The notes below the pieces were generated by a model. It was not told the origin of the DNA, did not search any database, and saw nothing but the letters and a program-made list of their open reading frames with translations. This document shows positions 57,436 through 64,000 of a stretch of DNA of 64,000 nt, one piece after another. Positions within the stretch are counted from its first letter, which is position 1; each line of letters begins with the position of its first letter. The stretch is taken from assembly GCA_016929415.1 (NCBI GenBank), contig JAFGIW010000045.1:1-64000 (forward strand), in the 5' to 3' direction. Made by a program: the position numbers and the translations under genes. The DNA comes from Chitinispirillaceae bacterium (GTDB taxonomy: Bacteria; Fibrobacterota; Chitinivibrionia; Chitinivibrionales; Chitinispirillaceae).

Positions 57436-60066
57436 ATGCAATCCAACATTACAAAGATCCTTCAACCGGCATTCATCGCCATCCTTTTTTGCACGGTCTT
57501 CCCCCTCCACGCCACCAGACTCGCCGAGGTGGGCGTGATCGACAAAGACTACCTCATGGTACATTTCCTTGACGGCGAGGTGACCTTCCGGGATGACGGT
57601 AAGGGAGAGTATGCGTTTGCATCTTTTGCTCATGAGGTTGGAATGGATACAGTGCATACGTATGGTTTGCCGCTCAACACGTCGAACGCCGTCACTGTCG
57701 CAAACTGGACGATTAAATCGGAGCAGGACGCCAATTATAATACTGCCGGAAAAAATCCGACTAATTGTTTTCGCAAGTCAAAACTCAACGGCATGGCCGA
57801 GAAGGAGTGGGTAAACAGCGATTTCCGCTATGAATACACCATGGAGCATTTCATTTTCCTCCAGCTGCCTTTTTCAATGGTGCAGGGAAACAGCTATACA
57901 CTCGAAATCAACGCCTCCACGGGCAGCGATCAGACCTCGGCAGCCGTCACCTTCGATATTTTTAAATGCCGGTCCGAGGCGGTGCATGCTAATCTCATAG
58001 GGTATCCCGCTTCGTCGCCGAGCAAAGCGGTCGACCTTTACTGCTGGATGGGCGACGGAGGCGTGCGGGACTATAAGAGCTTCGAAGGGAAGGATGTCTT
58101 TATTTGCAATGTGGATACGGAAGAGGAACAGAAGGTCGGCACGGTCGCTTTTTGGAAATCAAGCGCCGCCGAGGCATCGGGGTATAACTTAATCGGATCC
58201 CCCGTCTGGAATGCCGATTTCCCCGGATTTACCCAGGAGGGCACGTACCGGATCGCCATTGACGGCGTGGGGTGCAGTCAGGATTTCGTGCTTGCCGACG
58301 ATGTTTACCATGATCCGTTCAAAGTATCGGTGCTGGGCTTCTTTTATATGCGCATCGGTCAGGACAGCAGCGGGGGAATCCGACCCGTACCGAGACGTCC
58401 GCTCTGGCTCCCGGGCAAGGATCCTTCGGGAACGAAGGTGTATCTCACCACCATGCACCCGTTTCACACGCAGTGGGGTTCCTTTTCAAGCGGCGATGTG
58501 TGGGACCGGCCGGAAGACTGGGCGTCGTTCCGTAGAAGCGGCAACCCCACCAACCCCCATGCCTGGGGCGGCCATTCCGATGCGCTCGACTGGGATCGCC
58601 ACCTCGGCCATATATCGATCATCTATGATATGCTTCTTCCCTTTGTATTGACGAAAGGGGCGATTTCGGATGACGATCTCGGCATTGCGGAAAGCGGCAA
58701 CGGAATTCCCGACATTCTCGATGAAGCGCGCTATGAGGTCGATTTCTGGCTCCGGTCGCGCGACGGTCGGGGGTATTCGCACGGTCTTACCAATCCCGAC
58801 GACAACGATGCCTTGTATCAGGCGGGAACTTCGGCCATTGCCGCATGGGCGAATGCGCTCAACTGCGCCATGCTGGCCGACTGCTTCAGAATTGCCGGGA
58901 AGAGCGCCCTGATGAACGAATACCGCGACTCGGCGATCGCGGCGTACGGGTATGCGGCGGGATTGCCGGCCGATGAACAGTTGCTTGATGCGAAACACGG
59001 AATCGGCGACATGACCATCAGAGGGAAAGACCTGAAAATGTCGGCCGCCGCGTTTCTTTACAATGTCACGGGGGACACGAAATACGAGGATGCGGTTAAC
59101 GGCGAAAGCGTGGCGAAAAGCGCGAGCGCCGCTCTTGCGGATCTTAACAATTTCAACCAGCTCTGGGGAACCGCCGGTTACCTGCTGACCCCGCAGACCG
59201 TCCATTATGCCGACCTGGCTGCCGACATGAAGGCGTCGATCATTTATCAGGCGAAGGACAAGGAAGCGAAGTACGGCAGCTTGCGGCCTTCCCGCCGGTC
59301 AACCGATAACGCAACCGGTTATTTCCAGACCGAACAGAATGTCCAGCGGACCATGATCGCCCATGCGGTAACCGACAATCAGGCCGACAGGGAGCTTTTT
59401 TATAAAGCCATGGTGCTGGAGGCCGACTGGGGACTGGGACGCAATCCGCTCAACATCATCCAGATGACCACCGCATCGACGAGCCTGCAGGCAAAGCGGA
59501 GCGTCGAGAATATCTATACTTCCGGGTATAACGACGGGACGCCCGGTCTGCACCCCGGCCACACGCCCTATATGAATGTTGACGACTGGGATAACAACAT
59601 GGTAATGGGAAAACCGTCATGGCTGTATAAGAAGGGCTATCCCGCCGATTTCAGCACCTGGCCGAAGGCGGAGGCGTATTTCAACACCCGGTACGTCTGG
59701 GCCCATTCGGAATTCACTCCCCAGCAGACCATGCGGGGGAAGACGGCCCTCTACGGATATTTATACGGCATCGGGGCGCGGCATTCCGGTATAGTCCGCC
59801 GGTCCGGGTGGAAGAAACCGGAGGATGCGCCGAGAATGGTCAAATTGACTATCGGCTCTGCCGCAGTGCGGGTACCGGCAGGGGACAACTGCTCCATCCG
59901 TGTTCTCGATCTTTCGGGAAGGGTCGTCTGGTCGGGGGTGCGTTCCCTGACAGCGCACACGGCGTTTCTTCCCGCGGCGGTTACGGGGAGAAGCGGGGTG
60001 CTGCTGCTGGAAATAGGCACCGCCACGGGGGAGAAGGTCAGATTGCCGATGCTTTTTTTAAAATGA
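57436..60066 (+). CDS. Glycoside hydrolase family 9 (endoglucanase-like), secreted, with sorting-like C-terminus
   Basis: Signal peptide; N-terminal Ig-like; 'GGHSDALDWDRHLGHISIIYDMLLPF', 'ESGNGIPDILDEARYEVDFWL', 'AAFLYNVTGDTKYEDAV', 'EADWGLGRNPLNIIQMTT', C-terminal catalytic block. Confidence 0.87.
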   Translation: MQSNITKILQPAFIAILFCTVFPLHATRLAEVGVIDKDYLMVHFLDGEVTFRDDGKGEYAFASFAHEVGMDTVHTYGLPLNTSNAVTVANWTIKSEQDANYNTAGKNPTNCFRKSKLNGMAEKEWVNSDFRYEYTMEHFIFLQLPFSMVQGNSYTLEINASTGSDQTSAAVTFDIFKCRSEAVHANLIGYPASSPSKAVDLYCWMGDGGVRDYKSFEGKDVFICNVDTEEEQKVGTVAFWKSSAAEASGYNLIGSPVWNADFPGFTQEGTYRIAIDGVGCSQDFVLADDVYHDPFKVSVLGFFYMRIGQDSSGGIRPVPRRPLWLPGKDPSGTKVYLTTMHPFHTQWGSFSSGDVWDRPEDWASFRRSGNPTNPHAWGGHSDALDWDRHLGHISIIYDMLLPFVLTKGAISDDDLGIAESGNGIPDILDEARYEVDFWLRSRDGRGYSHGLTNPDDNDALYQAGTSAIAAWANALNCAMLADCFRIAGKSALMNEYRDSAIAAYGYAAGLPADEQLLDAKHGIGDMTIRGKDLKMSAAAFLYNVTGDTKYEDAVNGESVAKSASAALADLNNFNQLWGTAGYLLTPQTVHYADLAADMKASIIYQAKDKEAKYGSLRPSRRSTDNATGYFQTEQNVQRTMIAHAVTDNQADRELFYKAMVLEADWGLGRNPLNIIQMTTASTSLQAKRSVENIYTSGYNDGTPGLHPGHTPYMNVDDWDNNMVMGKPSWLYKKGYPADFSTWPKAEAYFNTRYVWAHSEFTPQQTMRGKTALYGYLYGIGARHSGIVRRSGWKKPEDAPRMVKLTIGSAAVRVPAGDNCSIRVLDLSGRVVWSGVRSLTAHTAFLPAAVTGRSGVLLLEIGTATGEKVRLPMLFLK

Positions 60067-60167
60067 ATTATAATGCCATTCAACATTCCCCTTGAGTACG
60101 GCGGGGAGGGGTATCGTCGGACCGAAAAGCAATCAGAAACGCCGAGGATAATTTGCCGCAATGAGGA

Positions 60168-62357
60168 TCAATGCATAATGGTCAGACGCGATTGTACGCG
60201 GATCTTCCGGTTCACATCGGAAATTTGTGCAATATAGGCGCCGGAGGGGAGTGTTGACGGTAGTGCAATCCGTGCCGCGGGCGGGTTCCGTCGCACGAAA
60301 ACGGCCCTTCCGTGCAGGTCGATGAGCGCAAAAGTTACATAAGGGGAAATTGCGGGAGGCAGCAATATGCCCGTACGGGTGGCGCGGATTGCAGGAATGC
60401 TTTTCCCGGCCGTTTCACGGTTTTTGGTGACCGAAATGCCGAGAAGCCGCGTCATTGCTCCGAATGCATTGACTTTTCCCGCCCCCCATTTGTTCGAGCG
60501 TTCAGTGAGCGCCCCGGTAAAAACGTCTTTTGTCGCGGTTTCGTAAAAGAGTGTCTTTATTTCCTCGGGTGTCAGTGTCGGATCAGCCTGCAGCATGAGG
60601 GCAACGATGCCGGACACGATGGGTGCGGCCATTGAGGTTCCGGTATCCGCTCCGTAACGGGAAACCGTCGTCGAGGTATCGGGCCAGAGCGCCACTTCGG
60701 TCCGGTCGCGTGCGGCGTTCCTGCTGACCGCGGCGACGACCGACCAGGCCGGAGCCGTTATATCGGGTTTGATTCTGCCGTCGACGGTGGGGCCGACGCC
60801 GGATGAGATGAAAATTTCACCGACACTGCATTCGTGGGTGAAGACGTTCCCGTCCCAGAGGGGGACCACCCTTCGGCCGGTATAACCGCCGACGGTAATG
60901 TTGCGCTTTGCCGTGCCGCCGATTTCGTTGACTGTGTAAAGAGAGTCGCCGCCGTCGAAACCTGGCAGGCCGGCGCTGACAAACGATCGTTTCGCCACGT
61001 TCCAGCCGTGGATGACCGTGGCCGAGGTCGCCGACGGATTGGTGATCCTGATGCCGAACATCAGGTGCGGATTCGTTGCGGCGGTGTACACCACCATGTG
61101 CGTTTTCCTGTTGTAGGCGTTCGACCGCTCCACGCCGTACTGCATGAAGAAAGTGTCGATCCGGCCGGAGAGCGAGTCGTTCCAGAAAATGGTGTCTTCG
61201 CTGTACAGCCGCGTCCTGGAGGTGGTAAAGCTGTCGCCGCTCTCCCGGTAGGCAAGCGTCCTGACGTCCATGAGCAGGAAACGGCCGGAAAAGTTCTTTC
61301 CCTGTTCCCCCCAGAAATCGCCGCCGCCGTTGGAGAAAACCTTCCCGGAGGACGAATCGACGGAGTGCTGCGCCCAGGTGCTCTTCGATGCCTGCGGAGC
61401 GAGCGAACAGAGAATATGCCCATAGAAAATGCCGTCGTTTCCCGCGGCACCGACGATGATCCTTCCCGGGCCGCTCAGCGAGTCGATCGTCCGGTCGACG
61501 AGCGACGTTCCGTCGTGCGGGCCGCGCGCAATGCCGATGCTCATATTGATGACGCAGGGAAGTTTGAGCGAATCGGCGACCGCGCAGATCCAACTCAGGC
61601 CGTCGACAATCTCAGCCTCTCCGCCGTAGCGCACCCCGATGATCATCGCATCGACGGCCGCGCCGTAGTAGCCGCTCGCCCGGTCGGAACCCGCCATGGT
61701 GCTTGACGTATGAGTGCCGTGGCTGCCCTCGCCCAGTCCGAAGGCGGTGTCGGCGAGAAGGGCGCCGCGGAACTTGATGGTGCCGTAGCCGAAACGGTTC
61801 AGCTTCGCTCCGGTCGAATCGTGCTGGTCCCATATCGCGAGAAATCTGGTCTGCCCGCCGCTGTCGAGAAACGCCGGGTGCCGGGTGTCGAAATCCGTGT
61901 CGAGGATCCCGGCGATCACGCCCTTTCCGGTATACGGGGAGTGGAGCGCGTCCGGCACGGTCCCGTGCACCTCGTTGATGCGGCACTGAATGCGGACGCT
62001 GTCCATGAGGGGCCGCGGCCGGCGGGAAACCGAACAGGACTCCACTCCCGGCAGCGCAGCGATCTTTTCGACTGCCTCTGAACCGCAGGAGATGAAAACG
62101 ATGGAGCCCTGTTGCCGCAGAATTCTGCCGCCGCAATTGATGGCGGCCTGTTGATCGAAAGACGGACCAACCCTCAATGTCGCCCGCACGACAGTGTGCC
62201 GGTTGATGCGTTCGGGACTCAGACGGGAACTATAGATGTCCATCGAGGCGGGGGCGGACCGTTTCCCGACACTGAAGGTGCCGACACAGCGGGCCCGGCG
62301 GGCCTCGGGGGAGGCGAAGAAGAGGAGAAAAATCAAAACAACGCTGCGAAGGATCAT
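60168..62357 (-). CDS. S8 family subtilisin-like serine protease with sorting-like C-terminus
   Basis: Catalytic blocks 'GVIAGILDTDFDTRHPAF', 'GSHGTHTSSTMAG', 'GTSMAAPIVSGIVALMLQ'; signal peptide 'MILRSVVLIFLLFFASPEA'. Confidence 0.93.
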   Translation of the reverse strand: MILRSVVLIFLLFFASPEARRARCVGTFSVGKRSAPASMDIYSSRLSPERINRHTVVRATLRVGPSFDQQAAINCGGRILRQQGSIVFISCGSEAVEKIAALPGVESCSVSRRPRPLMDSVRIQCRINEVHGTVPDALHSPYTGKGVIAGILDTDFDTRHPAFLDSGGQTRFLAIWDQHDSTGAKLNRFGYGTIKFRGALLADTAFGLGEGSHGTHTSSTMAGSDRASGYYGAAVDAMIIGVRYGGEAEIVDGLSWICAVADSLKLPCVINMSIGIARGPHDGTSLVDRTIDSLSGPGRIIVGAAGNDGIFYGHILCSLAPQASKSTWAQHSVDSSSGKVFSNGGGDFWGEQGKNFSGRFLLMDVRTLAYRESGDSFTTSRTRLYSEDTIFWNDSLSGRIDTFFMQYGVERSNAYNRKTHMVVYTAATNPHLMFGIRITNPSATSATVIHGWNVAKRSFVSAGLPGFDGGDSLYTVNEIGGTAKRNITVGGYTGRRVVPLWDGNVFTHECSVGEIFISSGVGPTVDGRIKPDITAPAWSVVAAVSRNAARDRTEVALWPDTSTTVSRYGADTGTSMAAPIVSGIVALMLQADPTLTPEEIKTLFYETATKDVFTGALTERSNKWGAGKVNAFGAMTRLLGISVTKNRETAGKSIPAIRATRTGILLPPAISPYVTFALIDLHGRAVFVRRNPPAARIALPSTLPSGAYIAQISDVNRKIRVQSRLTIMH

Positions 62358-62635
62358 CGGGAACCTGTTGGTGAAGTTGCAATAGTTGTGATGTTGAAAG
62401 GAGCCTTCCATAATAAGAATATACTCTTCATCGGGGCGTAGCAACTATTAATAGGAAAATGGGGTGATAATGTTTTTACGGGGAATGGGTGATCCGTCTC
62501 GTGAAAGAGAGTTTCAACAGCCAATAAGGTTGCAGGAAATGGCGCTTTCGCATATTAGAACTTATATTTAATATCAGACTACAATATACTTGCGTCGTTA
62601 TTCTGTATTCGTGTAGTTTATCATTCAATAAAAGC

Positions 62636-62650
62636 GGCGATTTTATCGCC
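62636..62650. promoter_or_regulatory. 5'-leader hairpin GGCGAT-TTT-ATCGCC
   Basis: Perfect 6-bp arms ~45 bp upstream of the 62695 start. Confidence 0.35.
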
Positions 62651-62694
62651 TGGATGAGGCAGGGAAATTAATAAACCTTTCAAGGAGTGGTGGT

Positions 62695-63726
62695 ATGATG
62701 ATGGCTGCTTTTCGTGTGGTGGTGTGCTGTTTTGGCTGTGTTTTCTATGCTCTGGCTTCAAGTCCGGAAGAAATCCTGGCAAAGGATGCGGTTCTTGATG
62801 ATTTTCTCAATCAGTATGGGGATAAGGGGAAGCAGAACGCCCTCGGAGCAGCAAAGGGAGTGATCGAAAATGGTGAGGGAAAGGCATATATGGGCGATGG
62901 GTACTGGTTTGCTTACTGTGATAATATTGGTTCCACTCTTGAAAACGGCGAGGGAGTTGCCATTGGTGAATCCAATTTTGATGAGGCGATCGACGGTACC
63001 AATTTTTATCTGCATCTTAAACTGAAAGAGAAGGATACCACGGACAAATCTTTTGTCGGCTTTGGATGCAACTTATTGAAAGAGGGTACCTATTGTGATT
63101 TAAGCATAATGTCTGCGGTCACCGTGGAAGCAAAGGGTACAGGGACCGTTAGAATAAATTTTATCACGAAAAATTATGTAGATGAAAACCAGGAGTGGGG
63201 TTATTATGGTGGGGACGTGGCATTGGCATCAGGGGATTTTAAACCTATTTCCGTATCGAAGGCTGAAATTGAGCCTATGCCATATTCTTGGGCATCTCCG
63301 GATGAGAATGATGAGACGTGGGCCGCTGTGGGAAGCAAAGCGGTAACTAAAATCCAATTCGACCTGGCGCCAGGCAAATCGGCTGAAATTTATATTAAAA
63401 AAATCACCTTCACCGGCATGAAGTACAGCGATTTCGGTTTCATCCCCTCGTCGGTAGCCTTTAATAACGGCACGGAGAATCTCCGCAACATCCTGACCGT
63501 CAACAACTCGCAGGTCACCTACTCCCTCGCCCGGCCGCAGAACCTCTCCATCGGCCTTTTCAACGCGATGGGAAGCAGGGTCGCAACGCTCTTCAGCGGC
63601 AGCGCCGAGGCGGGCAGCCATGTGCTTCCGATGAACCTGCGGGGCAATGCGGCGAACGGCAATTATTTCATCGTGCTGACCGGAGAACAGACCTCCGCTG
63701 CGCGGCCGGTTAGGATAGTCAAGTAG
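62695..63726 (+). CDS. Secreted CBM-like (jelly-roll) protein with sorting-like C-terminus
   Basis: Signal peptide; 'DAVLDDFLNQYGDKGKQNALG...YMGDGYWFAYCDN' resembles Fibrobacter-type CBM11/CIA30 folds; tail 'LRNILTVNNSQVTYSLARPQNLSIGLFNAMGSRVATLFSGSAEAGSHVLPMNL...GNYFIVLTG'. Confidence 0.65.
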   Translation: MMMAAFRVVVCCFGCVFYALASSPEEILAKDAVLDDFLNQYGDKGKQNALGAAKGVIENGEGKAYMGDGYWFAYCDNIGSTLENGEGVAIGESNFDEAIDGTNFYLHLKLKEKDTTDKSFVGFGCNLLKEGTYCDLSIMSAVTVEAKGTGTVRINFITKNYVDENQEWGYYGGDVALASGDFKPISVSKAEIEPMPYSWASPDENDETWAAVGSKAVTKIQFDLAPGKSAEIYIKKITFTGMKYSDFGFIPSSVAFNNGTENLRNILTVNNSQVTYSLARPQNLSIGLFNAMGSRVATLFSGSAEAGSHVLPMNLRGNAANGNYFIVLTGEQTSAARPVRIVK

Positions 63727-63751
63727 CATTTATTTGATAGTCGGAAGTTCA

Positions 63752-63796
63752 GGGCCCGGCGTCGGAGTGGGTAGATCACGCGGGCCCTTTTTTATT
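63752..63796 (+). terminator. Rho-independent terminator (AGGGCCCG ... CGGGCCCT TTTTT)
   Basis: 8-bp perfect GC-rich arms with T-run, 25 bp after the 63726 stop. Confidence 0.7.
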
Positions 63797-63800
63797 TTAC

Positions 63801-63822
63801 CGGCAGGGGTTCGCCTGCCGGG
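63801..63822. repeat. Hairpin CCGGCAGG-GGTTCG-CCTGCCGG
   Basis: Perfect 8-bp arms immediately after the terminator. Confidence 0.6.
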
Positions 63823-63898
63823 AGCATTGTCAATCTGCGGGGATAATTCTTCACGTCTCTTCCCCGCTATTCACCCCCACCGCCTCCGCATTTCAGAT

Positions 63899-64000
63899 TT
63901 ACCGTGAACCCTCACCGAACAGGTCGTTGAAGACCTTGGGCACCTCGAATGATTTGATGGGTGCCTGCCAGTTGCATTTGAGGCAGAGCAGCGAGCCGCT
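63899..64000 (-). CDS. 3' end of an unidentified CDS (truncated by window)
   Basis: Open minus-strand frame from 64000: SGSLLCLKCNWQAPIKSFEVPKVFNDLFGEGSR*. Confidence 0.5.
   Translation of the reverse strand, partial: SGSLLCLKCNWQAPIKSFEVPKVFNDLFGEGSR

Overview
This 64 kb window looks chromosomal and comes from a moderately GC-rich bacterium. It is probably Fibrobacterota/Chitinispirillia-like. That is inferred from two TIGR02147-type regulators, a lipoprotein with a 'GGGTETTNG' N-terminus, many secreted proteins ending in sorting-like beta-sandwich tails, and GH9/subtilisin/M6 secreted enzymes; it was not tested by any search. Left part: 3' end of a hybrid histidine kinase with a degenerate first receiver; a translationally coupled AbiEii-like / small ORF / GT9 / methyltransferase operon; a Tat-exported Fe/Mn SOD; and a giant 2.5k-aa surface protein (autotransporter-type repeats, three 90-aa tandem repeats, PKD domains, FlgD/T9SS-like tail) preceded by a perfect TGTGA-N6-TCACA Crp-type site and followed by a FecR-domain protein. 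Middle: housekeeping genes (mazG, Sua5/YrdC, HDAC-like, STAS, dapL, ftsH), a PAS hybrid kinase, a Bat (aerotolerance-type) operon with an inserted alpha/beta hydrolase, then DSP phosphatase + dGTPase and an M6 peptidase. Right part: a TIGR02147-lipoprotein-propeller cassette; a second hybrid kinase; a probable horizontally acquired restriction-modification island (tandem-fused N4C-type methyltransferase with an RHH-like N-terminus, convergent with a single-HKD PLD nuclease carrying a C-terminal domain, an arrangement like BfiI/NgoFVII) flanked by gene remnants; and secreted hydrolases (PETase/cutinase-like esterase, GH9, subtilisin, CBM-like protein). No CRISPR array, rRNA, tRNA or intact transposase was recognised. 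All family calls come from reading motifs; no database search was run.
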